64,000 bases of DNA from JAUVKT01 sp942491535 (GCA_942491535.1 CALOBV010000021.1:25228-89227); one strand, 5' to 3'; counted from the stretch's first letter, positions 27,101 to 36,046 are shown. The notes: generated by a model not told the origin, from the letters alone. Made by a program: numbers and translations.

Positions 27101-27409
27101 GGCCTGGGTAAGGTAATAGGAATGAGAACATGGGGTGGTGAGGTATGGCTGGGCAGCCAGAACCTCTTAAGTGATAAAGGACTGGCAAGGGCTCCTATGA
27201 TGGGTGTTTATGGACCTGAGGGAGAATGGCTGATTGAAGGTATTGGCTTTATCCCCGATATTGAGGTTGATAATCTTCCTCATTCAACTTTTAATGGTGT
27301 TGATTCACAGCTTGATGCTGCTATCAATCATCTTAAGAAACTAATCGAAGAAGATCCAAGAGAAATACCTCCCCATCCACCATATCCTGATAAATCATTT
27401 AAAAAATAA
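24167..27409 (+). CDS. Tricorn-like S41 protease
   Basis: A 1080-residue exported protease. A signal peptide (cut near LNAQG) precedes two beta-propeller regions with TolB-like repeats (about 30-320 and 330-640, phrases such as SPDGKTLAF and SPDSKWIAY). After a helical segment comes a PDZ domain (about 770-850) and the S41 catalytic domain, with the serine at 966 in TASDGEAF and the likely catalytic His at about 745 in VLHTSVRGG. Tricorn proteases trim peptides into short fragments. The signal peptide points to the periplasm. It is 26 bases before the CGGC gene. Confidence 0.92.
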   Translation: MRPITRLNSFALTLSVLLFAFNANNLNAQGFKGYYQYPTISGETIYFSAEGDIWKVPLVGGLAQRLTSHAGEESYPHISPDGKTLAFSASYEGPTEVYTMPVTGGLPTRWTYEADASIVAGWTPGGEIVYTTNAYSTLPDAQTVKINPKTRVYTRVPLSQASESCFNEQGNEMYFVRPAYHGNVTKRYMGGTARKIWKYSEGAKEASQLSDDYKGGSHHPMWWNNRVYFITDRDGTMNIWSMNDAGKDYIQHTNQTDFDVRYASLDNGRIVYHVGADIFLYDISADTEKKIDITLNSDMDQMREKWVTNPEQYITSVHAHPQGEKIVITARGRVFVAPAKSGRLVQLSRKEGVRYRDALFSSDGKDILTLSDESGEFEFMQIPATGIGSHKALTSEGEILRFRGIPSPDGSFLAYTDLNNDLWLLNMETYKQKLISTNREGIGDVSWSPDSKWIAYLQIATNTFAQIYAYGVEKGEYIALTTDRANSTNPVWSPDGKWIYFISDRNFQSLVGSPWGTRQPEPYFDRQEKIYHISLQKGLRSPFKPDDELYKEEKKSDNKNIVVRIDPDNIQSRIMEVPLAPGNYRSLSVNSDAIYFLSSTGSGRDSKTNLVLFKTGNQEKKETVFIEGVRSAEMTADGKMFLVSKDNSYYMVKAGTSPVSKLSEAKVDLSAWAFRMDTREDWKQLFTDAWRMERDYFYDPNMHNIDWDAMYQKYLPLVDRITTRSELNDLIGRYVGELSVLHTSVRGGDTRRGNDNVSVAGLGARFTRDDKGGGFRIDYIYKADPDYPDEICPLAEPGLNINEGDILTHINGDPTLDVIHPGALLRNQSGKQVRLRLISASTKMPFEVIVTAMDRESGLRYSDWEYSRRLEVEKSSEGKIGYLHLKAMGSTDIAQWYREFYPVFNRQGLIIDVRHNRGGNIDSFILEKLLRKAWFYWANRPGQASWNMQYAFRGHIVVLCDQNTASDGEAFCDGFRRLGLGKVIGMRTWGGEVWLGSQNLLSDKGLARAPMMGVYGPEGEWLIEGIGFIPDIEVDNLPHSTFNGVDSQLDAAINHLKKLIEEDPREIPPHPPYPDKSFKK

Positions 27410-27435
27410 TTGATAATTTATTTAAGCTAAGTAAT

Positions 27436-27885
27436 ATGAAAAATGTAACCAAAATAGGAATTATTATCTGTGATCGTTATCGTAGTTGTGCAGGAGGTAA
27501 GTGCCTTAGATCGCTTAAAAACAGGGAGGGTGCCTTTGATATATACGGCAAGGATGAGGATGTTGAACTTGTAGGCTATACATCATGTGGAGGATGTCCG
27601 GGAGGTAATATTGAGTACGCCCCTGAAGAAATGATAAACAATGGGGCAGAGGTAATTCACCTTGCGACAGGACTGGTTGTGGGTTATCCCCCCTGTCCAT
27701 ACATAAAGGAGTTTAAGGATTTTCTTGAGAAGAGGTACAATGTTAAGGTTGTTATTGGTACTCACCCAATACCTGAAAAATACCTTATTAATCATACCTC
27801 TCTGGGTACCTGGAATGCCGATGAGTGGAAGGAGATTGTCGCCCCGACAATGTCAGATCCGGGTCTAAGACTGGCATATAACTAA
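27436..27885 (+). CDS. CGGC-domain protein
   Basis: A 149-residue cytoplasmic protein with the CGGC signature (SCGGCPGG at about 54), a further N-terminal Cys pair (CDRYRSCAGGKC) and GYPPCPY at about 90. The family is found mostly in anaerobes and is thought to bind a metal through the Cys residues; its function is unknown. It converges on the multiheme cluster, with 5 bases between stops. Confidence 0.85.
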   Translation: MKNVTKIGIIICDRYRSCAGGKCLRSLKNREGAFDIYGKDEDVELVGYTSCGGCPGGNIEYAPEEMINNGAEVIHLATGLVVGYPPCPYIKEFKDFLEKRYNVKVVIGTHPIPEKYLINHTSLGTWNADEWKEIVAPTMSDPGLRLAYN

Positions 27886-27890
27886 AATAT

Positions 27891-29570
27891 CTAGTAACTC
27901 ATGCCTGCTCCATGCCCTCTGAAATGGCACCTTAGAAGGCAGTAGCCGTGATTATCGCCGGTGTCAACAAAGCGGATACCTGAACCACTGGCTGTAACAA
28001 TGGTAGCATCAAAATTAATAAGGTGGCTATTGTTAGTGGCAGTACCCTGTGCGCTGCTTATTCCGTGCGGGTCGTGGCATGCATTGCATGGAGAATCTTT
28101 TTCAACGATATGAAGGTAATGGTAAGTGAAAGATTCGTTTGCCAGGATTGATTCTCTGTAGTGGCAGGAATAACATAAAGCATAGGTGTCGGGCGTCTCA
28201 ACTGTTAAATCAGCTGTCTCATACCTTAGTTTTAATATATGAGGATAGGAAGATCCATGGGGCCCGGCGGGCGCTCCTGCGCCATCGCTAGAATGGCAGT
28301 CTGAACAATAGATCATCGAACTCTCTGTATAAGGCAGGATCAAACTGGGAGAGTCGGTATTTTTACCCACGGCAGCAACAGGGTGGTATGATGGGTTAAG
28401 AGGATCAAACTCTAACCTGGTATTGTTTTGCTCAATAACCCTTACGGTAGCACTGCCTGGTTTGCCCGGGCTATCTGCATGGCACCTGAAGCACACTTCA
28501 TACTGGTTAAGTGCCTGGTTAAGCTCTCCTCCGCTAATGTCAACCCCCTTAGCTCCGAAAATACTGCCCGACACAGCAGGAGCCGAAGCAGTACTGCTAT
28601 TTGCAGCATGTGGATTATGGCAATCTTCGCATTCAACATGCATCGTTGTTACAAGAGGATTTTCAGATGGGAGATGAGTCATGTTGTAAGCATAAACATT
28701 ATGAGTATATGTCTTGGTTAGCTGTGAGGATATATCAGCAGTAGCAACATTGCTATTGTGGCAGACAAGGCAATTGTTTTCTTCTGCAATATAATTTAGC
28801 AGGACGGGTTTACCCTCGGCACCATGAGGATTATGGCAATTTTCACATGCATTATCAGACACCCTGGTATATTCTGTATGAAACCATGGATTATTTCCTG
28901 AACCATTCCAGGTCGCCGTCGATGTATTATGGCTTGATGACGACCAGTAAGTGCGGTCATGGCATTTATAACACAGTTCAGAGAATTGATTCGAAAGGAC
29001 AAGGAAATTATTGTAAATGTCTGAGTGAGGATCATGACATGAAGTACATTCCAGGTTCCCGTTTTCGATCGATACAGGCGGGGTAATAAGTGTTGGGTCT
29101 ATTAATTGACCATCAGCCGCCGCCAGAGCTGAATTGTATTGAAAGGATACAGGGTGATCGTCTGACAGATCAGTTGACAGATTTGAACTTCCCGGAGGCA
29201 TCATGGTTACACCTCCTGAGAAATCTATATCTGAGGCCCTGCTTAAGACATTTCCCAGTGCTATTGTCCCGTCATGACAAGAAAGGCATAGAATTGAAGA
29301 GTTTGTTGGCTGATTTGGAACAGACTGTATTGTAGAAGATGTGTAGAGATTATAAAATACACCCGGATCATTCTTATTCCAGAGCGGACTGTCTGGTTTT
29401 GCAGAATGAGGAGTATGACAGAAGATACATATTTCCTGTTCTGATGTTGCCCTTATCGATCCCGGACCCGAAGATGATAGATTATGCAGGGAGTTAACAA
29501 CCGATTGTGAATACAGTGCGGGGCTAATTACAGATAAAAAAATAAGTAGGTGCCAGATTCTCTTTGTCAT
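27891..29570 (-). CDS. Dodecaheme cytochrome c (doubled CXXCH family)
   Basis: A 559-residue exported cytochrome with a signal peptide and eleven CXXCH sites (including CIFCH, CLSCH, CTSCH, CYKCH, CENCH and CNACH), plus one CX3CH near the C-terminus (CLLRCH at 27924-27941). Many sites are followed by NPH/DPH, the doubled-CXXCH signature. It should carry electrons in the periplasm or on the cell surface. The upstream NHL gene stops on the adjacent base, so the two are one transcript. Long spacers between hemes rich in Ser/Thr/Asn suggest an extended or surface-exposed structure. Confidence 0.9.
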   Translation of the reverse strand: MTKRIWHLLIFLSVISPALYSQSVVNSLHNLSSSGPGSIRATSEQEICIFCHTPHSAKPDSPLWNKNDPGVFYNLYTSSTIQSVPNQPTNSSILCLSCHDGTIALGNVLSRASDIDFSGGVTMMPPGSSNLSTDLSDDHPVSFQYNSALAAADGQLIDPTLITPPVSIENGNLECTSCHDPHSDIYNNFLVLSNQFSELCYKCHDRTYWSSSSHNTSTATWNGSGNNPWFHTEYTRVSDNACENCHNPHGAEGKPVLLNYIAEENNCLVCHNSNVATADISSQLTKTYTHNVYAYNMTHLPSENPLVTTMHVECEDCHNPHAANSSTASAPAVSGSIFGAKGVDISGGELNQALNQYEVCFRCHADSPGKPGSATVRVIEQNNTRLEFDPLNPSYHPVAAVGKNTDSPSLILPYTESSMIYCSDCHSSDGAGAPAGPHGSSYPHILKLRYETADLTVETPDTYALCYSCHYRESILANESFTYHYLHIVEKDSPCNACHDPHGISSAQGTATNNSHLINFDATIVTASGSGIRFVDTGDNHGYCLLRCHFRGHGAGMSY

Positions 29571-30551
29571 CTAATTATAACTGGTTAGTTTAAGTACCTG
29601 TATCCTGTTATTATAACTATCGGATACGTAAATATAGCCATTATCATCAATTTGTAAGCCGGAAGGCATTACGAACTCTCCCTTACCCGATCCTTTCCTG
29701 CCGAAATAGTAAAGGAAAATACCCTCTTTGTTAAATATTTGTATGGTGTTAAACAGGGCATCAGCAACATAAATATTACCCTCCCTGTCGACAGCTATAC
29801 CTTTTGGCCGTGCAAATTTACCCGATGCATCTCCATGTTCACCGAAGGAGGAAAGACAGACTCCTTTATGATCAAAAATTTGTATACGGAAATTCATGGC
29901 ATCAACAATAAAAACACGGCCTTCATCATCTATGTCGATGTGTGTGGGGAAATTAAACTGTCCCGGTTTCGTTCCTCTTTCTCCAATTATTTTTAAGAGC
30001 CTGCCTTCTTTATTGAAAATACTTATGCGATGCCCTCCTGATTCCACTACCCATATCTCCTGGCTTTTCTTATTAAAGGCTATTCCGGTGGGCCTGAGCA
30101 ATATCCCTTCTTTACAGAAAAAGCTGAGATTGCCCTCCTTATCCAGGAGGTAAACCATATCATCAGCAGAGTCGGAAAATAACAATCCCATATCTTTGAT
30201 ATATTCTCCCGAAACAAGAGATTTATATAGCTTGTGCTTATCATTTTTGATTTTCACCCTCGACAAATTTGATCCCTTATACTTAATTATTTCACCCGTT
30301 CCCTGGCTCAGGATCCAGCCCTCATCAGATGATAAGGTAATAATATCAACCGGCTTAGAGATATTTAAGCGCTCGCGACCGAAAATAATGCCTTCAATAA
30401 TTTTTAAGGGAGTCTTTTTTTCTTTTACATTGGGATCAGGGATATTTTTAATCCAGTCAATCTTAAATTTTGTAGCAGGAGCCTGAGCTCTTGAAAAACT
30501 TAAGGCAGAGAATATTATGGCAGCTGTAATAATAATTCTGGTATGCAGCAT
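29571..30551 (-). CDS. NHL-repeat beta-propeller protein, secreted
   Basis: A 326-residue protein with a signal peptide (cut near SRAQA) and five or six NHL repeats from about residue 130 (phrases GQFNFPTHIDIDDEG, NIYVADA and YIYVSDSYNNRIQV), forming a beta-propeller. NHL propellers bind proteins or ligands. A close relative lies in the second half of the cluster (34891-35964), and both stand immediately upstream of a multiheme cytochrome gene, so they may help assemble or anchor cytochromes on the surface. Confidence 0.85.
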   Translation of the reverse strand: MLHTRIIITAAIIFSALSFSRAQAPATKFKIDWIKNIPDPNVKEKKTPLKIIEGIIFGRERLNISKPVDIITLSSDEGWILSQGTGEIIKYKGSNLSRVKIKNDKHKLYKSLVSGEYIKDMGLLFSDSADDMVYLLDKEGNLSFFCKEGILLRPTGIAFNKKSQEIWVVESGGHRISIFNKEGRLLKIIGERGTKPGQFNFPTHIDIDDEGRVFIVDAMNFRIQIFDHKGVCLSSFGEHGDASGKFARPKGIAVDREGNIYVADALFNTIQIFNKEGIFLYYFGRKGSGKGEFVMPSGLQIDDNGYIYVSDSYNNRIQVLKLTSYN

Positions 30552-30791
30552 ATTAATATAAAGAAAGGATAATTATATATTGAACGAAATTATGAATTTA
30601 TGTTCTGAATCCAAATAGTCTCATATTTTGCTGTATATCACAAAAAAATATCTTTGGCAGCAGGTTTAGGGTTTTTGTCTTAAAATAATATCATTATATG
30701 GTTTGTTTCATGTAATATTGTGTTGATTCATTGAATCAGAGTCGGGACAAAAATGTTCGGACCAACCAATAAAATAAAAACCATCGATCAT

Positions 30792-30828
30792 AAAAACTCT
30801 TCTGTATGCTATTACAGAAGAGTTTTTT
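30792..30828 (+). terminator. Strong hairpin in the leader of the OB-fold lipoprotein
   Basis: A perfect 15-bp inverted repeat (30792-30806 with 30813-30827) and 6-base loop, with T runs on both strands. It is 27 bases before the ATG at 30855 in a 303-base region with no gene. On the plus strand it would end a short leader or small RNA, or act as an attenuator of the lipoprotein gene. Confidence 0.6.
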
Positions 30829-30854
30829 ATTATTTTGCGCCAAAATATTTAGTT

Positions 30855-31322
30855 ATGATAAAAAGAGTATTTGTTTTAGCTGCAATAGTAATGATGGCAG
30901 CATGTAAGGGAGGAAATAAAGGACCGGTTATGGCCACCCAGGCTGAGGAGATTGATTATAACCAGGATGCAACCGAGCATGTTGCAAATATTTCAAGCGA
31001 TAAGAAGGACGTAGATATTGAGCTTGAAGAAGGATTATTGACGATAGCTGAAATATTAAAGGACAGGGAGAGCCTGGCAGGTAAGAGTATCTCCTTTAAG
31101 GGGGAGGTAGTCAAATATAACCCGGCCATTATGGGAAGAAACTGGGTTCATATCCAGGATGGTACCGATTACTCAGGCGAGTACGACCTTACTATTACAA
31201 CTTCTGATGTAGTAAGTGTTGGCGACCAGGTTGTATTTACGGGAATACTTGCCCTGGACCGTGATTTTGGCTACGGATATAAGTATAGCACAATAGTCGA
31301 AGGCGCCGTGTTAAAGAAGTAA
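30855..31322 (+). CDS. Lipoprotein with OB-fold-like domain
   Basis: A 155-residue lipoprotein (lipobox MAAC at about 16-19). Residues about 65-155 form a small beta-barrel with the phrases GKSISFKGEVVKYN, NWVHIQDGT and GDQVVFTGIL, resembling OB-fold proteins annotated as NrfJ-like and found near multiheme cytochromes. The start at 30855 gives the signal peptide; a longer frame from 30753 would include the hairpin. It lies on the opposite strand inside the cytochrome cluster and its stop abuts the stop of the 11-heme gene. A role with cytochromes is inferred from position. Confidence 0.7.
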   Translation: MIKRVFVLAAIVMMAACKGGNKGPVMATQAEEIDYNQDATEHVANISSDKKDVDIELEEGLLTIAEILKDRESLAGKSISFKGEVVKYNPAIMGRNWVHIQDGTDYSGEYDLTITTSDVVSVGDQVVFTGILALDRDFGYGYKYSTIVEGAVLKK

Positions 31323-32342
31323 TTATTCGATTACCCTGCTGTATTTTAGCTTCTTATGACATCCTGTAGCGCAGGAACCGCCTGTTTCGTTTAGTTCCAG
31401 TTTCATAGGCATTTCCCATCTTCCGAAAAGAACGGTTTCCTCCAGAATATGTTCGCGTGGGGCGCCATGTGCATTATGACACAGGTTGCAATTTCTTCCC
31501 CTGTTTCCATTTATATGGAGGTAATGAAGGTTGGTTGTTCCATTCCTGAAGTTGGTGGCATAATCTGTATTTTGCTGGGTAAGCATGTCAATATCGTGAC
31601 ACATAAAGCAGAGATCAAAATTTTCAGCTGTAGCATCGGCATATTGTTCTACAGGGTATTCGCTTACAAGCAGGTATGGAAAATTACCTGAGTGAGGCAG
31701 ATGACAGCTGGTGCAGTCTCCATTATCCACCGGACCGTGTATTACGTTTCCTTCGACTAAGAGGGGTGATATTGCATCCAGCGTTCTGTCTGCAGACTCA
31801 ATTTCCTTGTCGTGGCAGGTAAGGCACATATCTTTTAGCTCCTTCTTCAGGTTATAAGGATTGTCTGAATGGTGAGGATCATGGCAACTCTGGCAATCAC
31901 CTTTCATTACCGGTCCGTGTACAGTCTTAATATCTTCTGTTTCGATATAGTGACAATCAAGGCATGTGTTTTCAGAGAAATCATTCAGTATTAATGACCT
32001 GTTATCGGTGCTGTGCGGGGAATGACAATCAGAACAATTACCATCTTTAACGGGAGTATGAACCTGTTCTTTTGTTGTTTTGGGGTCGTGACACATATAG
32101 CACAGGTCGGGATATGGTTCAGTTAGTTTAAATCCTATTTCTTTCCCTGGATGTTTCTTGCCTGTTGAGCTGTGGCACAGGTCGCATCCTTCTTCTGTAA
32201 TGGGATGCACCACTGAGCCTTCAATAAGGTCACCATGGCAATCAATGCATTTGTCCTTACCTTCTGCGTTGCCGATATTTCCAGGTCTCTCTATTGATAT
32301 AAGAGCGAATATTCCAATAATTAAGGTTAATAATGTTTTCAT
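31323..32342 (-). CDS. Undecaheme cytochrome c
   Basis: A 339-residue exported cytochrome with ten CXXCH sites (CIDCH, CDLCH, CYMCH, CSDCH, CLDCH, CQSCH, CLTCH, CTSCH, CFMCH, CNLCH) and a terminal CX3CH (CATGCH at 31356-31373). Sites recur about every 30 residues with SPH/DPH/LPH after them, so the hemes probably form a chain. A signal peptide is present without a lipobox, so it is likely periplasmic. It follows the beta-barrel gene by 12 bases, a position that fits the periplasmic partner of a conduit. Confidence 0.9.
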   Translation of the reverse strand: MKTLLTLIIGIFALISIERPGNIGNAEGKDKCIDCHGDLIEGSVVHPITEEGCDLCHSSTGKKHPGKEIGFKLTEPYPDLCYMCHDPKTTKEQVHTPVKDGNCSDCHSPHSTDNRSLILNDFSENTCLDCHYIETEDIKTVHGPVMKGDCQSCHDPHHSDNPYNLKKELKDMCLTCHDKEIESADRTLDAISPLLVEGNVIHGPVDNGDCTSCHLPHSGNFPYLLVSEYPVEQYADATAENFDLCFMCHDIDMLTQQNTDYATNFRNGTTNLHYLHINGNRGRNCNLCHNAHGAPREHILEETVLFGRWEMPMKLELNETGGSCATGCHKKLKYSRVIE

Positions 32343-32354
32343 GATAGATAATAT

Positions 32355-34310
32355 TTAAAATTTTCTGATAATCTCTAAATGGGTTCCTGTATAAAGAAAA
32401 TCACTCTGAGCATAACTTCTTTTGTATATATTAAAGCTGCCTCTGAGTGTCAGTTTTCTTAAGTTTGCCACCAGTTCTGTTTTACCGGTAAGCAAATCCA
32501 ATTCAATGGTTCTACCGTTTTGCCTGAGGTATGATCCTTCAATATTAAGCCGGCTCCAGCTATTTAGTGAGTATGTAAACCGGGTTGACAGATTCGAATA
32601 TACATAGTTGAGGTCCTGGTCGAGAATATGATGATCCCTGAGAGTTCCGTTTACAGAAAGCAACATTCGTGATTTTATTTTCAGGTTCATATTCAGGTAA
32701 TAATTCATCCTCTTATAAGGTATCAGGTCTGAATTATAGTAGTCATATTCTATCCCTGCCGTAGCTATCTTATAGTGTATTCTAAGTCCGGCTATATTCT
32801 GATAAAACCTGTTCAGGCTTAGATATTCTGTTTGCTGCACCCTCGGGTATTCCTGTGCTGTGCCCCTGTAATATATCTCTACCACCCTGTCAAAAAACAG
32901 CACGCTCGATGTTAGTGTATTATTTATTGCAAGGTAGTTATAAGATCCTGGCTGGATGGCCGAATAGCTTACTAATACAGATTGGTCCTGGGCTATTTGA
33001 CCGCCGGGAATTCTGAGTATCTCGGTAAAATTATTAATTGAATTTACCAGGTAATCCAGTCCTTCCTGGTAAATAATAGTCGAAGTAAGATCGGTAACAA
33101 TAATGCCCGACGGATCAACATATGGCTTATTAAGAATAGTGATATCTATATCGCTTAAGCGGTGTTCTTCTCTTGTTATTTCTATATTGTTTGATTCTCC
33201 TTCAACGCTATTTTTATGCGAAAAGATATGGTAGGCCAGGTTTATCCTTCCGAAGCGAGTTTTTTTTGTATAGTTAATCCCGGCACCTGAGATAAAACTA
33301 AGCTCATTATAATAAGTGTGTGATGTCCTGGTATAATCTATATAAGCCTGGCTGACAAGGCTTTTGTATAATTTATGTTTTATTTCTCCCCTGGCTTTAT
33401 TTACCAGTATTGACTGGTTTGGATCATCCATTTTGTAGAACCTGTAATTTGCCGTAAGGTCTAAATCATATGGGAAGTGAAGGGTGGTTCTTTCATTTAC
33501 TTCGAATCTCGAAAAAGTATAGGTTCCCTCCTGCTTAAAGTAAGATATATTAGAATTAAGCCCGTATTTCCTGTCTGCATCGATAAATAACTGGCTTATA
33601 AAATCAATATGCGATACCCTGTTATCGACATCCCTCAGTTCGTCATATCTGTACTTATAGTCTCTTATTGAATACCTTAATTCATGATTGTCGTTGCCAT
33701 AGAATGATTTATCTGTACTTGCTTCAATACTTCTTTGTCCCATCGAAAAATATCTGCCTGACTCAGTCTCTGTCTGGTCCCACTTCAGATCCCTGTAGCT
33801 TAACCTGAGAGGTAAAATTTTATTCGAAACCGAAAGCATTGTCCCCAGCTGCCTGTTATCAGACCTTACATTGGTGAGGTTTTCGCGGTTGAAATATGAG
33901 TTGTTGAGGTTATAGAAGGTATTCAGGCTAACAGCTTTATTATTAAACACAGATGCCTGAAGATTAAGTTTTGATAAGGTCCTGACTTCTGTTCTGTCGG
34001 GTATTACCAGATACCTGTCGTCTCTGAATTCAGGGTTATATTCACCACTTGCATTAAAGGCAATAATATCCGGGTTCCACATGTAGCTTGTTGAGTTGAG
34101 TTTTATTCCACCCTGGAAGTGTTTTGAATTAAGATCTTCGTTTAGTTCATTGAACTGCGAAGAAAGGGTGCGGTAGCTACCCAGCATGCTTATTTCGCCT
34201 GATACAGGCTTGAAGTACCAGAAACCCAGGGAATATGGTGAGTCCTGTGAATAAACTGTTGCAGCAATCAGTAAAAAGAATAATATGCTATGTATTCTTT
34301 TGCGCTTCAT
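32355..34310 (-). CDS. Large outer-membrane beta-barrel, candidate porin of a cytochrome conduit
   Basis: A 651-residue protein with a signal peptide (cut near VYSQD), then a long series of alternating strands with aromatic girdles and a C-terminal Phe (IIRKF), consistent with a barrel of more than 20 strands. It overlaps the pentaheme lipoprotein gene by 4 bases and precedes the 11-heme gene by 12. In MtrCAB- and Omb/Oma/Omc-type systems a large barrel holds a multiheme cytochrome through the outer membrane; size and context fit. No N-terminal CXXC as in MtrB is visible, so homology to MtrB is not claimed. Confidence 0.7.
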   Translation of the reverse strand: MKRKRIHSILFFLLIAATVYSQDSPYSLGFWYFKPVSGEISMLGSYRTLSSQFNELNEDLNSKHFQGGIKLNSTSYMWNPDIIAFNASGEYNPEFRDDRYLVIPDRTEVRTLSKLNLQASVFNNKAVSLNTFYNLNNSYFNRENLTNVRSDNRQLGTMLSVSNKILPLRLSYRDLKWDQTETESGRYFSMGQRSIEASTDKSFYGNDNHELRYSIRDYKYRYDELRDVDNRVSHIDFISQLFIDADRKYGLNSNISYFKQEGTYTFSRFEVNERTTLHFPYDLDLTANYRFYKMDDPNQSILVNKARGEIKHKLYKSLVSQAYIDYTRTSHTYYNELSFISGAGINYTKKTRFGRINLAYHIFSHKNSVEGESNNIEITREEHRLSDIDITILNKPYVDPSGIIVTDLTSTIIYQEGLDYLVNSINNFTEILRIPGGQIAQDQSVLVSYSAIQPGSYNYLAINNTLTSSVLFFDRVVEIYYRGTAQEYPRVQQTEYLSLNRFYQNIAGLRIHYKIATAGIEYDYYNSDLIPYKRMNYYLNMNLKIKSRMLLSVNGTLRDHHILDQDLNYVYSNLSTRFTYSLNSWSRLNIEGSYLRQNGRTIELDLLTGKTELVANLRKLTLRGSFNIYKRSYAQSDFLYTGTHLEIIRKF

Positions 34311-34888
34311 TCAATAAACATTAAGGTACTTTCTCCACCATGTGGATTGTGACAATCTGTACACAGGAAGTCGTCTCCTTCCCTGTGCATATCAAACTCT
34401 GAAAGTTCTCCAATATTATGACAGTAAAAGCACAGGTTGTTAACCTTATCATTGAGCAGATTATTCTCTTTGCTTGAATGGGGATTATGACATTCTGTAC
34501 AGAACCCCCCTTCTACAGGCCCGTGAGTAAAGGAGTATAAATCGCTGAAGTCTTCATGGCACTGATAACATAGATCCGGCTCGTCAATTATCATTCTTCC
34601 TACGGAGTTTATGTCGTGGCAGAATTCACATCCCTTTGATTGATAGGGTTCATGATAGGTAATGGTCCTGATTATTATATCCGTTGAATCGGTCGACCCT
34701 GAAATGGTGTCAGTTGTAATCCCGGGATTCTCATAATATGTTGAACCGACTATATCATCAGGATTGGGTACTCCATCAAAGAACAGGGATAGTGTATTAT
34801 AATTCTTTCGTGCTGAGCATGAGAGTAGTATCCCGCAAAGACACAGAACAAAAAGATATATAGAACAATTAATCTTCACAGCATGCAC
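34307..34888 (-). CDS. Pentaheme cytochrome c lipoprotein
   Basis: A 193-residue lipoprotein (lipobox LLSC at about 22-25) with five CXXCH sites: CEFCH, CYQCH, CTECH, CFYCH and CTDCH. About 60 residues lie between the lipid anchor and the first heme. It would be anchored to the outer membrane beside the barrel encoded next. Its start is 2 bases after the upstream NHL stop and its end overlaps the barrel start, so expression is coupled. Confidence 0.9.
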   Translation of the reverse strand: MHAVKINCSIYLFVLCLCGILLSCSARKNYNTLSLFFDGVPNPDDIVGSTYYENPGITTDTISGSTDSTDIIIRTITYHEPYQSKGCEFCHDINSVGRMIIDEPDLCYQCHEDFSDLYSFTHGPVEGGFCTECHNPHSSKENNLLNDKVNNLCFYCHNIGELSEFDMHREGDDFLCTDCHNPHGGESTLMFIE

Positions 34889-34890
34889 TA

Positions 34891-35964
34891 TTATTCTGTA
34901 AGCCCGACAAACCCGTATATGCTTAATTTATCCTTACCATACTGGTTGCTTACGTAGATAAGGTATTCAAGTTTAAAAGCCGGGTCGACATATTTATTAA
35001 AATAATCGAGGTTGCCATAGTCAATTGTTACGTCTGCCGGGAGCCACATTCCGCCCGGCCCGGTGTATGTGCCACCAAAATACAGCAAAAGATCTCCGCT
35101 ACGGTTAAAGATCTGAACATTTTCAAAGGCTGCATCAACAACATAAATATTTCCCTCTTTATCGGCAGATATTCCTTTTGGCCTGGTAAATTGTCCGAGT
35201 CCATTACCCGGACTGCCAAAACTATTAGAAAGTTTAAACTTCTTGTCGAATACCTTTACAGAGCAATTTCCAATATCTGAGACATATATATAGTCTTCAT
35301 CAAGTTCAATATTTAAAGGCTGGTACAGATATTCTTTTTCATTAATACCGGCTTTCGGGAAAACGGTTTTGAGGCTTAGATCATTCCTGTTATATACCTC
35401 AATCCTATGATTGTCGGATGCACTTACATAGATTAATGTACTATCAACTTTTACGTCGGTAGGTTTTGCGTTATCGACAAGGCTCAGCTCGTTCAGGTAG
35501 TTAAGGTCTTTATCAAATATTACCAGCTGTCTTCGGTTTCCATCGGCTATATATAGATTGCCCTCATAATCGAGGTCGCAATTAAAGGGCATCTGTAACT
35601 GCCCTCTGCCTCCCGGGGTAAATACCTTAAAGCTTTGATCATCAGTGTTGAGTATAATCAATCCCTTAATGCCTGTATCACAAATATATATTTTAGATCC
35701 GCTTACACTTACTCCATAAGGTTTCACAATTGAAACAGGCGTCTTCTCACCAATCAGAAATTTATTTATTTTGCTTTGCTCTCCTTCAAAATCTGATGAG
35801 GTACTGAAAGATGTCAGGTACTGAATCCTGGTAAGGCCTGGTGGCTGAGGGTAAATAACAAGCTCATCCGGATCTCCAGGCCTTGAAGGCTGGTCCATGC
35901 AGGATATCAATAATAGTAAAGGAAGGATGAGTAGGAACTTCCTTAATATAAGAGGTTTCTTCAT
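34891..35964 (-). CDS. NHL-repeat lipoprotein
   Basis: A 357-residue lipoprotein (lipobox LISC near 22). From about residue 75 it has repeating beta-propeller units (KIYICDT, NLYIADGNRRQLVIF, YIYVSDIGNCSVKVF, NIYVVDAAFENVQIF), six in all. Chosen start is 35964 (MKKPLI), which gives a normal signal peptide; an upstream ATG at 36003 adds 13 unlikely residues. It is the second NHL protein of the region and directly precedes the pentaheme lipoprotein. Confidence 0.85.
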   Translation of the reverse strand: MKKPLILRKFLLILPLLLLISCMDQPSRPGDPDELVIYPQPPGLTRIQYLTSFSTSSDFEGEQSKINKFLIGEKTPVSIVKPYGVSVSGSKIYICDTGIKGLIILNTDDQSFKVFTPGGRGQLQMPFNCDLDYEGNLYIADGNRRQLVIFDKDLNYLNELSLVDNAKPTDVKVDSTLIYVSASDNHRIEVYNRNDLSLKTVFPKAGINEKEYLYQPLNIELDEDYIYVSDIGNCSVKVFDKKFKLSNSFGSPGNGLGQFTRPKGISADKEGNIYVVDAAFENVQIFNRSGDLLLYFGGTYTGPGGMWLPADVTIDYGNLDYFNKYVDPAFKLEYLIYVSNQYGKDKLSIYGFVGLTE

Positions 35965-36046
35965 AAGAATATTAGAATTATAAGGGTGTGTATCAAAAGC
36001 CAACTCTGATACATTCCCTTAAAAGGCCTATTCGAATTATCAAATA

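Noticed and set aside
32355..34310. Naming the barrel mtrB
   Set aside because: Only size, signal, strand pattern and context support a conduit role; no MtrB-specific N-terminal CXXC was seen.
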